The notes beneath the pieces were generated by a model, which saw nothing but the letters and a program-made list of their open reading frames with translations, ran no database searches and had not been told where the DNA came from. This document shows positions 7,342-13,624 of a stretch of DNA of 14,611 bases, piece after piece. Made by a program: the position numbers and the translations under genes. Source of the DNA: an uncultured Oribacterium sp. (GTDB taxonomy: Bacteria > Bacillota > Clostridia > Lachnospirales > Lachnospiraceae); the NCBI GenBank assembly GCA_934279105.1, contig CAKQWR010000034.1, forward strand, positions 1-14,611, read 5' to 3'. Numbering within the stretch: the stretch's first letter is position 1; the number at the start of each line of letters is the position of its first letter.

Positions 7342-8397
7342 TTATGCCATCGAACGAATCTCTTCTACAACTGCATAGGTTGTAGGGTTAGAAGTCTTCA
7401 GGTTCTCATAAATCGGCTGAACAGCATCCTGGAATGCAGCGATATCAACATCCTTTACAAGCTCAACGCCGTTCTCATTGACTGCCTTCTCGAGAACCTC
7501 ATCCTCGAAGTTCTTCCAGGAAGTCTTGTACTCCTCCGTTGCAGCCTGTGCGCACTCTGCAACCGCAGCCTTCTGATCATCAGAGAACTGGTTCCAGATA
7601 TTGGAGGAGATGATAACGATATCCGGGATACGTGTATGCTCATCGAAGCAGTAGTACTGCGTTACATCACCGTGGTCACGAAGAGCAGTTACGTTGTTCT
7701 CTGCACCATCGATGACACCCTGCTGCATGCCGGTATAGATATCGCTGTAGCCCATAACGGTTGCAGAACCACCGAGACAGTTCATCATGTCGATCGCCAT
7801 CTGGCTATCCATGGTACGAATCTTCAGGCCCTTGAGGTCAGCCGGTGTACGAATCGCCTTGTTCTTTGTGTAGAAAGAACGAGCGCCGGAATCAAGCCAT
7901 GTAAGACCACGGAATCCCTGATCATCGGTAGACTCGAAAACAGACTTTGCAGAATCGCTGTCGAGGTACTTATAGTAGTGCTCCTGATTATCAAATACAT
8001 ATGGTACGGAGAAAGCGTTGAACTTCTCAGAGAAGTTACCAAGTGTAGAAGCAGAAACCTTCGCCATATCCAGTGCGCCAGCCTGAATCTGGGAAATCAT
8101 ATCGGACTCACTGCCGAGTGTACCATTCGGGATGATCTGAATATTTACAGTACCGTTGGTCTTCTCCTTTACGTCCTCTGCGAACTTGGTCAGCTGAATG
8201 TGAACTGCGTGATCCTCTGCGAGGTTGTGACCGAGCTTCAGGTTGAAGGTCTGATCGGAAGAAGCAGCTGCCTCACCGTTGGCAGCTGGCGCAGCAGTTG
8301 CTCCGGTGCTTCCGGAATTTCCGCCGCAAGCGGTCAGAAGAGCTGCAGCACCAACAGCTGCAAGGATGGATGTGAAGAATTTACGATTGAGTTTCAT
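7342..8397 (-). CDS. dctP: TRAP transporter solute-binding lipoprotein (DctP family)
   Basis: This 351-residue extracytoplasmic protein captures the solute and hands it to DctQM. The start is the ATG at 8395-8397 with GGGAG 6 nt upstream; it gives a short positive N-terminus, a hydrophobic stretch and a lipobox LLTAC with Cys24, so the protein is probably a membrane-anchored lipoprotein. A Ser/Ala/Gly-rich linker (25-49) precedes the DctP domain. Visible family motifs include GARSFYTKNKAIRTPADLKG with Arg173, LKIR with Arg194 (the arginine that usually binds a substrate carboxylate), GVIDGAENN (227-235) and DEHTRIPD (252-259). The ENN and DEHTRxPD pattern recalls TRAP binding proteins for sugar acids such as uronates; that is recalled family knowledge, not proof. 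It is first in the TRAP set, with hairpins on both sides. Confidence 0.95.
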   Translation of the reverse strand: MKLNRKFFTSILAAVGAAALLTACGGNSGSTGATAAPAANGEAAASSDQTFNLKLGHNLAEDHAVHIQLTKFAEDVKEKTNGTVNIQIIPNGTLGSESDMISQIQAGALDMAKVSASTLGNFSEKFNAFSVPYVFDNQEHYYKYLDSDSAKSVFESTDDQGFRGLTWLDSGARSFYTKNKAIRTPADLKGLKIRTMDSQMAIDMMNCLGGSATVMGYSDIYTGMQQGVIDGAENNVTALRDHGDVTQYYCFDEHTRIPDIVIISSNIWNQFSDDQKAAVAECAQAATEEYKTSWKNFEDEVLEKAVNENGVELVKDVDIAAFQDAVQPIYENLKTSNPTTYAVVEEIRSMA

Positions 8398-8428
8398 AAT
8401 AAGCTCCCTTTCTTTTTTGCTTATTTCA

Positions 8429-8447
8429 TCACAGCGGACTGCTGTGA
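8429..8447. promoter_or_regulatory. Hairpin or operator-like palindrome upstream of dctP
   Basis: TCACAGC (8429-8435) and GCTGTGA (8441-8447) form a perfect 7-bp inverted repeat with a 5-nt centre, 32 nt before the dctP start. In the transcript it would be a 5' leader stem-loop; in DNA it could bind a dimeric regulator. No T-tract follows on the minus strand, so it is not a convincing terminator for the gene at 8549-9115. Confidence 0.45.
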
Positions 8448-8472
8448 AAAACACTTATCTATATCGATCTTT

Positions 8473-8485
8473 CCTTCAGTGAAGG
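8473..8485. promoter_or_regulatory. Small perfect palindrome upstream of dctP
   Basis: CCTTCA-G-TGAAGG is a perfect 6+1+6 palindrome 76-88 nt upstream of the dctP start codon. It overlaps a weak minus-strand -35-like TTCACT. AT-rich, -10-like sequence (TATAGATA) lies about 14-16 nt further on. It may be an operator over the transporter promoter, but the promoter call itself is weak. Confidence 0.3.
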
Positions 8486-8548
8486 GATTCCGATGTGCGA
8501 ATCACCTGCTGGAAAGTGATATACAAATGAATGAAATCCGGATGTCTG

Positions 8549-9115
8549 TCAAGCAGTACGCCGGTCCTTCAGGATCTCGATCAGATCCTTCAGATTCATG
8601 CCAAGCAGGCTCTTCGTCCGTTGCCACTCTTTTCCACTGGCCTCATGAAGCATCTCATAGAGACTCTCCGGATCAGAAGGCTTCAGACTGCCCTTCGGAA
8701 TCATCACCGCCATCTGGCGACTCTGAAATATGTAGAAATACTGGTCATCCTCGACCAGGCGGTCGATCTGATGCATCGGAATCACCGCGCCGTTTTCAAC
8801 ACGAACGCCCTCGTGGTTGACCTCACAGCGCACGGTGCTCACCGCGCCGTGCCTCTGCATGACGACGCCCTCTGCTGCGATCCGGCTCAGGAAGTCCGGC
8901 ATGGCAAACATCGCACACCCAATCATCAGAAACAGTACCTTTACCACCGTCGGAATCGCTGTAAACAGTGCCGCCATCACCAGTACAAATGCGACCATCA
9001 GCCAGATGAGCCACTGCATACGCTCATAGGTATAAAACTCTGTGCGGAACATCCGGCGAATCGTATCGTCTGTGAAGATGACCTTCGCTTCAAACTTGTT
9101 TTTCGCTATCTGCAT
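8549..9115 (-). CDS. YcxB-like small membrane protein
   Basis: This 188-residue protein has two adjacent membrane segments (about 35-53 and 57-73) followed by a soluble beta-rich domain. The pattern VNHEGVRVENGAVIPMHQI, then DQYFYIFQSRQMAVMIPKGSL (about 100-143), resembles the YcxB-like domain found in many Firmicute membrane proteins of unknown role. The ATG at 9113-9115 has GGAG 6 nt upstream. It is the first gene of the minus-strand cluster, 151 nt before dctP, facing the AraC-type regulator across an AT-rich spacer. Nothing in it suggests sugar metabolism. It may ride in the operon or be an independent gene. Family call is moderate; function unknown. Confidence 0.75.
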   Translation of the reverse strand: MQIAKNKFEAKVIFTDDTIRRMFRTEFYTYERMQWLIWLMVAFVLVMAALFTAIPTVVKVLFLMIGCAMFAMPDFLSRIAAEGVVMQRHGAVSTVRCEVNHEGVRVENGAVIPMHQIDRLVEDDQYFYIFQSRQMAVMIPKGSLKPSDPESLYEMLHEASGKEWQRTKSLLGMNLKDLIEILKDRRTA

Positions 9116-9182
9116 GGTTTTCTCCGTTTTAAAAAAATCACAAAATGCAATGAATGGTGCAAGAAATAAAGCGAAACCATAT

Positions 9183-9416
9183 TTAATTTCGTTTTTTATC
9201 TCTGTTTTTACTTGTATCTTCTTTGGATACGCTTGATTTCTGTCTGTTCGCGTTTGATTTTATGAGTAATTTTTCTGGAACATTGCTTGTTTTAAGCTTG
9301 TTCTTATCCGTACTTTTTGATTTTGTTTTGTCTTTCTGTCTATTATCTTCAAGCAGCTTGTAAAGTTTTTTGAACTCATCTGTTCTTGTGACTCTATGGT
9401 ACTTGAATAAATACAA
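9183..9416 (-). pseudogene. AT-rich, lysine-rich open frame, possibly a gene remnant
   Basis: A minus-strand frame of 77 codons, beginning at best with a TTG at 9414-9416 and lacking any ribosome binding site, encodes a highly charged protein. It begins with a helical stretch (YLFKYHRVTRTDEFKKLYKL) and continues as a Lys/Ser/Asn-rich, probably disordered tail. An in-frame TGA lies only eight codons upstream, so no better start exists. Codon use (AAA, AGA, ACA, TCA) is unlike the neighbouring genes, which prefer CGT/CGC, CTC and ACC. I do not recognise it. It may be the 3' remnant of an acquired AT-rich gene, or just non-coding AT-rich spacer that happens to be open. Confidence 0.25.
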
Positions 9417-9427
9417 TATTTCAGCAT

Positions 9428-9474
9428 CATTTGTGACTCAAATGTTGCAATTTGTGATATTTTAGAGAAAATAT
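9428..9474 (+). promoter_or_regulatory. Candidate regulatory region of the AraC-type gene
   Basis: Two copies of ATTTGTGA (9429-9436 and 9450-9457) are spaced exactly 21 bp apart, two helical turns, which suits the two DNA-binding helices of AraC-family dimers. The first copy is also part of the inverted repeat CATTTG-TGACT-CAAATG (9428-9444). A further palindrome, ATATTTT-AGAG-AAAATAT, spans 9457-9474. A third TTGTGA lies at 9386-9391, and another on the minus strand at 9143-9138, just before the YcxB-like gene. No clear -35/-10 pair can be fixed. The whole 9116-9514 spacer is AT-rich and holds these boxes and the possible remnant at 9183-9416. Confidence 0.4.
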
Positions 9475-9514
9475 GACAGATAGAGCACTTAATTCATTAA
9501 TTACAGGAGGCAAA

Positions 9515-10420
9515 ATGACGATGATTGGTGAACAAACGATAAACTCTACGCATATTTCGCACTATGTCGACAATATTTTAACACAGGCCGAAGCGCGAAT
9601 GGGCTTGCGCAACACGCGCCTTCTCGTGACCTGGTATACCAACATCCAGAACGAACAGTCTGTCGTGCACTCGCATCCATATCATGAACTCGTTCTTCCG
9701 ATCGGCGGCAGTACCGTACGATATTCTGTCGATGGTAGTGTCTACATGGTGCATCCGGGGGAACTCATCTACTTCCCTGCACAGGTCTATCATTCCGGAA
9801 GCTTCAATATCGATGCCGATCGCTCCGATCGTCTGGTCATCCAGATCGATGATGCCCTCTGGCAGTCCTCGCGTCGTGATGCAGCGCTGACCAGCACCGA
9901 GTGGATGCAGCGGATCACGGTGCTGGATCAGGAAGCCTGTCGCAAATGGGATTTCGAAGGTCTCTTTCTCCGCATGGCACAGAGCCTGGAGCTATCTTCT
10001 CACTATCGTGATACCGTCTTCGAAGCACAAGTGCTCGAAATGATTCTGCTGATCACGCAGGCGAGTGGCAGTGGGCAGACCACCGCGCCAAGTAATACCA
10101 GCGCCCTGGTCGCCCGTGCGGTTGCCTACCTGCAGACCCACTATCAGGAGCCGACCCTCACCACCGTATTACTCGCCCAGGAGCTCTATGCCAGTCGCGA
10201 GCATCTCTCCCGCGTATTTAAAGAATGTACGATGGAAAGCATCCATAGCTATCTCACACACCTCCGGATGCAGCACTGCCGAAAGGCACTGACCGAAGGC
10301 GCCACCGTGCTGGAAGCCTGCTCCGACAGTGGCTTCCCGGATTACAGCAGCTTCCTGAAAACCTTCCGTCGCATGTATGGCATCACCCCGACGGAATACC
10401 GTGCGAAGCATCGGGCATAA
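9515..10420 (+). CDS. AraC-family transcriptional regulator with N-terminal cupin domain
   Basis: This 301-residue DNA-binding regulator has two parts. Residues about 40-110 form a cupin-type sensor (HSHPYHELVLPIGG, then YMVHPGELIYFPAQVYHSG), and residues about 200-301 carry the paired helix-turn-helix domain of the AraC/XylS family (LTTVLLAQELYASREHLSR, then the second helix-turn-helix with GFPDYSSFLKTFRRMYGITP, ending TEYRAKHRA). The ATG at 9515 follows AGGAGG with only 4 nt between; the ATG at 9521 (299 residues) has 10 nt and is a real alternative. The frame is open upstream to 9473, but that part has no ribosome binding site. It diverges from the TRAP-GH31 cluster and is the natural candidate to sense its sugar and control it. 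Family call is firm; target and effector are inferred. Confidence 0.93.
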   Translation: MTMIGEQTINSTHISHYVDNILTQAEARMGLRNTRLLVTWYTNIQNEQSVVHSHPYHELVLPIGGSTVRYSVDGSVYMVHPGELIYFPAQVYHSGSFNIDADRSDRLVIQIDDALWQSSRRDAALTSTEWMQRITVLDQEACRKWDFEGLFLRMAQSLELSSHYRDTVFEAQVLEMILLITQASGSGQTTAPSNTSALVARAVAYLQTHYQEPTLTTVLLAQELYASREHLSRVFKECTMESIHSYLTHLRMQHCRKALTEGATVLEACSDSGFPDYSSFLKTFRRMYGITPTEYRAKHRA

Positions 10421-10424
10421 ATGA

Positions 10425-10448
10425 AGCCGGCGGGATATCCCGCCGGCT
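10425..10448. terminator. Bidirectional GC-rich hairpin between convergent genes
   Basis: A perfect 24-bp palindrome with 12-nt arms (AGCCGGCGGGAT and its complement) starts 5 nt after the stop of the AraC-type gene. On the plus strand no T-tract follows. On the minus strand the stem is followed by TCATTT, weakly T-rich. It probably ends transcripts of both the regulator and the gmd-rmd pair, whose last stop is at 10534. Confidence 0.65.
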
Positions 10449-10533
10449 CCTGATACTTCGATCTTCGATTTTCAATTCCGGGATGCGTTCCTGTCCGACC
10501 CCGGCTCTTTATTTCATAACCTACCGCCGACGC

Positions 10534-11460
10534 TCAGACATTTAGAAATGCGTCGTACATTTCTTTCAGTGCGTCATAGACGCTGTATTCCGGAGTCCAG
10601 CCGAGTTCTTCGGTGATTCTACGGTGATCACAGCAGATACGTGGCTGGTCGGATGGGCGGAAGCGCGCCGGGTCGACCTCGATGGAAATCGGCTGGTGGC
10701 TGAGCTTCGTGACGTACCGGAGAAGCTCCGTCAGATTATACGCGGTGCCGGAGCCTACATTATAGATGGCACGGCAGTCATCCTGTTCGAGAATCATGCG
10801 GTACGCGCGGACGATGTCCTTCACGTGACTGAAGTCACGCTCGATGTTGAGATTGCCGACCTTGATTGTACCTGGCTTTCCGCTCTTCTCGATCTCCGCC
10901 ACCTGCTTACAGAAGCTCGGGAGAACGAAGGAATCGCGCTGGCCGACGCCGGTGTGATTAAACGGACGCACACAGTAAACCTTGAGGCCGTAATGTTCAC
11001 GATAGAGCGCCGCGAAATTTTCCTGCGTCACCTTCGAAATACCATACGGATTGCTGGCATTGAGCTCCGTTTCCTCGTTGATGGCCTGCTCCGTGATGAC
11101 GTACTCCTCGCTGGAACCGACGAAAAGGATACGTGGCTTCTTCTCTGCCTTTCGCGCCGCCTCGAGGATGTTGAGGGCGCCGATGACATTCACCTGCATC
11201 GTCGTTTGCGGGATGCCCCACGAAGCCCCGACGCTGCTGATGGCGGCGAGGTTAATGACGATGTCCGGGGCGATGGCATTGACCAGCGATTCAACTTCTT
11301 CTGCATTCAGAAGATCCGCCGGGTGGAACGCGACCTCTGGCGGCAGCTGCCCGCTCGTCGCCTTATCACTTCCGACCACGGCATAACCATGCTCGAGAAA
11401 TTCGCGTGACAGATAGCTTCCGACGAAACCGCCCGCGCCCAAAATCAGGACTTTTTCCAT
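10534..11460 (-). CDS. rmd: GDP-6-deoxy-D-mannose reductase-like NAD(P)-dependent epimerase
   Basis: This 308-residue short-chain (extended) dehydrogenase probably reduces GDP-4-dehydro-6-deoxy-D-mannose, the product of the upstream gmd gene, to GDP-D-rhamnose. Seen: Rossmann glycines in GAGGFVGS (8-15), the catalytic region GSSEEY (115-120), YGISK with Tyr139 and Lys143, then NHTGVGQRDSFVLPSF and RDFSHVKDIVRAY, patterns typical of the RMD group. The ATG at 11458-11460 overlaps the gmd stop by one base (TGATG); a GTG one codon earlier is equally possible, so translation is coupled to gmd. The alternative is a GDP-fucose synthase (Fcl), which uses the same substrate, but the 'GSSEEY' and 'HTGxGQ' context fits RMD better. 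Role in a surface polysaccharide is inferred. Confidence 0.8.
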   Translation of the reverse strand: MEKVLILGAGGFVGSYLSREFLEHGYAVVGSDKATSGQLPPEVAFHPADLLNAEEVESLVNAIAPDIVINLAAISSVGASWGIPQTTMQVNVIGALNILEAARKAEKKPRILFVGSSEEYVITEQAINEETELNASNPYGISKVTQENFAALYREHYGLKVYCVRPFNHTGVGQRDSFVLPSFCKQVAEIEKSGKPGTIKVGNLNIERDFSHVKDIVRAYRMILEQDDCRAIYNVGSGTAYNLTELLRYVTKLSHQPISIEVDPARFRPSDQPRICCDHRRITEELGWTPEYSVYDALKEMYDAFLNV

Positions 11461-12494
11461 CACTGAATTCCTGCTTCCTTCTTCGCAAGCTGAAGATCAT
11501 GCTCCGCCATGATGCGGCAGAGCTCCTCATAGCTCGTCTTCTGCGGATTCCAGCCGAGCTTGGTTCTCGCCTTCGTCGGATCACCTAAGAGGTTAACGAC
11601 ATCGGTCGGACGGTACCACTTCGGATTTACGCTGACGAGCATCTTGCCGGTCTTCTTATCGTAACCCTTCTCGTCGATGCCCTCGCCGCGCCACTCGAGC
11701 TCGATGCCATCATTCGTAAATGCAAGGGTGGTGAACTCACGAACGGTGTGCTGCACGCCGGTTGCGATAACGTAATCATCCGGCTCATCCTGCTGAAGAA
11801 TCAGCCACATGCACTCAACGTAATCCTTCGCGTAACCCCAGTCACGGAGAGAATCCAGGTTGCCGAGCTCGAGGTGATCCTGAAGACCACAGGCGATGCG
11901 GCCGGCAGCAAGCGTGATCTTACGAGTTACGAAATTGTCGCCACGACGCTCAGACTCATGGTTGAAAAGGATGCCGTTGCAGGCGAAGATGCCATAGGCG
12001 TCACGATACTGACGCATCATCCAGAAACCGTACTGCTTCGCAACAGCGTACGGGCTGAATGGATGGAACGGGGTCGTCTCAGACTGCGGAACCGCCTCGA
12101 CCTTACCGAAAAGCTCGGACGTAGATGCCTGGTATACGCGGCAGGTCTTGTCGAGACCCGCGGTGTGTACGGCCTCGAGGATACGAAGCACACCGAGCGC
12201 ATCGACATCACCGGTGTACTCGGCTGCCTCAAAGGAAACCTGCACATGGGACTGCGCTGCGAGGTTGTAGATCTCATCCGGCTTCACCTGAAGCACGATA
12301 CGGATGATGCTGGAGGAGTCTGAAAGATCGCCCTCGTGGATGATCAGCTTATCGAGGATGTGGTCGATACGCTCGGTCGTGGAAACCGACGCACGACGGA
12401 TGATGCCATGCACCTCATAGCCCTTCTCCAGCAGAAGCTCTGCAAGATAGGAACCATCCTGACCTGTAATACCTGTAATTAACGCCTTTTTCAT
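11460..12494 (-). CDS. gmd: GDP-mannose 4,6-dehydratase
   Basis: This 344-residue enzyme converts GDP-D-mannose to GDP-4-dehydro-6-deoxy-D-mannose, the branch point to GDP-D-rhamnose and GDP-L-fucose. Motifs are clear: [12 protein letters not shown] (8-19) for NADP binding, [14 protein letters not shown], the catalytic set STSELFG (Thr125, Glu127) with YAVAK (Tyr149, Lys153), and [16 protein letters not shown]. The usual STSELYG is STSELFG here, outside the catalytic residues. Length is normal. The ATG at 12492-12494 has AGGAGA 5 nt upstream. It is the first gene of a two-gene unit with the reductase at 10534-11460, preceded by an extended -10 promoter candidate and separated from trpA by a strong terminator. 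Confidence 0.96.
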   Translation of the reverse strand: MKKALITGITGQDGSYLAELLLEKGYEVHGIIRRASVSTTERIDHILDKLIIHEGDLSDSSSIIRIVLQVKPDEIYNLAAQSHVQVSFEAAEYTGDVDALGVLRILEAVHTAGLDKTCRVYQASTSELFGKVEAVPQSETTPFHPFSPYAVAKQYGFWMMRQYRDAYGIFACNGILFNHESERRGDNFVTRKITLAAGRIACGLQDHLELGNLDSLRDWGYAKDYVECMWLILQQDEPDDYVIATGVQHTVREFTTLAFTNDGIELEWRGEGIDEKGYDKKTGKMLVSVNPKWYRPTDVVNLLGDPTKARTKLGWNPQKTSYEELCRIMAEHDLQLAKKEAGIQ

Positions 12495-12544
12495 ATATGT
12501 CTCCTGTTCTTTCTATAGAAGAATCTTTTTCATGTGTGGACTGG

Positions 12545-12592
12545 CCATACTTTCACATAGTGTATCACATGTCGCCGAGGATTCCATACTTT
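12545..12592. repeat. 9-bp direct repeat flanking the gmd promoter candidate
   Basis: CCATACTTT occurs at 12545-12553 and again at 12584-12592, 39 bp apart, on either side of the candidate -10 element. It could be a paired binding site for a regulator of gmd, or chance. Confidence 0.35.
12559..12567 (-). promoter_or_regulatory. Extended -10 promoter candidate for gmd-rmd
   Basis: On the minus strand TGATACACT provides a TGn extension directly before the -10-like TACACT, with no good -35 box (ATGGAA at 17 nt). It lies 65 nt upstream of the gmd start and just downstream of the trpA terminator, where a promoter for the pair is needed. Confidence 0.4.
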
Positions 12593-12597
12593 GAGAC

Positions 12598-12644
12598 AAA
12601 AAAAGCGCCTTGAAGGCGCTGAAAAGCCGGCCCGAAAGCCGGCT
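12598..12644 (-). terminator. Double-hairpin intrinsic terminator after trpA
   Basis: On the minus strand AGCCGGC pairs with GCCGGCT (12625-12644) around a 6-nt loop. AGCGCC then pairs with GGCGCT (12604-12620) and runs straight into a tract of seven T residues on that strand (12598-12604). This is a strong rho-independent end for the trp operon, 46 nt past the trpA stop. Confidence 0.9.
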
Positions 12645-12689
12645 CATTCCAACTGCAGGCATGCTCGCGGCCAAAAGCGGACACCATGC

Positions 12690-13466
12690 TTACACCGCGT
12701 GTACCGCGTCGGCCATATCTTTCACATATGCTCTGACCGGCTCGGCGGCATCCTTTCCATACTTCGCGATGATTTTAATAATCGCGGAGCCGACGATCGC
12801 GCCGTCTGAAAGTCCGGCCATCTTCGCAGCCTGCTCCGGTGTCGAAATGCCGAAACCGACGGCGCACGGCACCTTCGAATTCTTCTTTACAAGCGCCGTC
12901 ATCGCGCCGATATCCGTCGTAATCTCGCTTCGTGTTCCGGTAACGCCGAGCGAAGATACCATATACAGGAACCCCTTCGCCTCCTTCGCGATCATCGCGA
13001 TGCGGTCCTCCGAGGTCGGGGCAATCATCGAAATCAGGTCGATGCCATAACGGTCAAACACCGTCGCAAACTCCTCGCGCTCCTCATATGGCACATCCGG
13101 CAGGATGATACCATCGACACCTGCTGCCTGCGCTTTCTCGGCGAAACGCTCACAGCCATAGGAAAATACGACATTTGCGTAGGTCATGTATACAAGCGGA
13201 ATCGTCACGGTCTCCCGCAGCTTCTTCGTGAGCTCGAACACCTTATCCGTCGTAGTGCCGGCCTTCAGCGCCACCTCATCGGCCTCCATGATGACTGGCC
13301 CTTCCGCCGTCGGATCCGAAAACGGGATGCCGAGCTCGATCAGATCCGCGCCGCCCTCGACCGCCGCCTGCACGACCTCTTCCGTCGTTTCGAGGTCCGG
13401 ATCACCTACCGTAATGAAGGCGATAAACGCCTTTTTATTCTGAAATGCATCTGCTATACGATTCAT
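12690..13466 (-). CDS. trpA: Tryptophan synthase alpha chain
   Basis: This 258-residue TIM-barrel protein cleaves indole-3-glycerol phosphate and channels indole to the beta subunit encoded just upstream. Seen: FITVGDPDLE near the N-terminus, LIELGIPFSDPTAEGPVI with catalytic Glu44, DGIILPDVPYEE, LYMVSSLGVTGTR and the phosphate-binding GFGIST. The second catalytic acid, Asp60 in the Salmonella enzyme (DPLADGP), is Glu55 here (DPTAEGP), a conservative swap that I recall from other Firmicutes. The ATG at 13464-13466 follows AGGTGG at close spacing. It is separated from trpB by 158 nt, where most trpBA pairs touch or overlap, and is the last gene of the operon. Confidence 0.97.
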   Translation of the reverse strand: MNRIADAFQNKKAFIAFITVGDPDLETTEEVVQAAVEGGADLIELGIPFSDPTAEGPVIMEADEVALKAGTTTDKVFELTKKLRETVTIPLVYMTYANVVFSYGCERFAEKAQAAGVDGIILPDVPYEEREEFATVFDRYGIDLISMIAPTSEDRIAMIAKEAKGFLYMVSSLGVTGTRSEITTDIGAMTALVKKNSKVPCAVGFGISTPEQAAKMAGLSDGAIVGSAIIKIIAKYGKDAAEPVRAYVKDMADAVHAV

Positions 13467-13624
13467 ATTTCCACCTTTTCTTTCCTATCTATCCAGCACG
13501 CCTCTGCCAATGCTTTCTTTCGCGAGGCACATCTCCGCTCACAGCGGCTCGACGCGCGAAGCCTTATCCACACACCGCGTTGTTCTCCACGTGCGGCGCG
13601 GTGCTCACCAGCCAGGTTCCTCCG
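13467..13624 (-). other. Structured trpB-trpA spacer with a possible 14-codon ORF
   Basis: GGAGG (13619-13623) lies just past the trpB stop and 10 nt before a GTG at 13606-13608 that opens a 14-codon frame ending in TAA at 13564-13566. The spacer also holds CACCGCG/CGCGGTG (7 bp) and CCGCT/AGCGG (5 bp) stems. No T-tract follows, so no terminator. The mini-ORF has no recognisable product and contains no Trp run, so it is not a standard trp leader. Confidence 0.3.

Noticed and set aside
7636..8820. Plus-strand open frame of 394 codons
   Set aside because: It spans dctP, its leader and part of the YcxB-like gene in antisense, with no domain and no start signal.
13564..13608. trp-type leader peptide between trpB and trpA
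   Set aside because: The 14-codon frame has no tryptophan codons and sits mid-operon rather than before the first trp gene, so it is not a classical attenuator leader.
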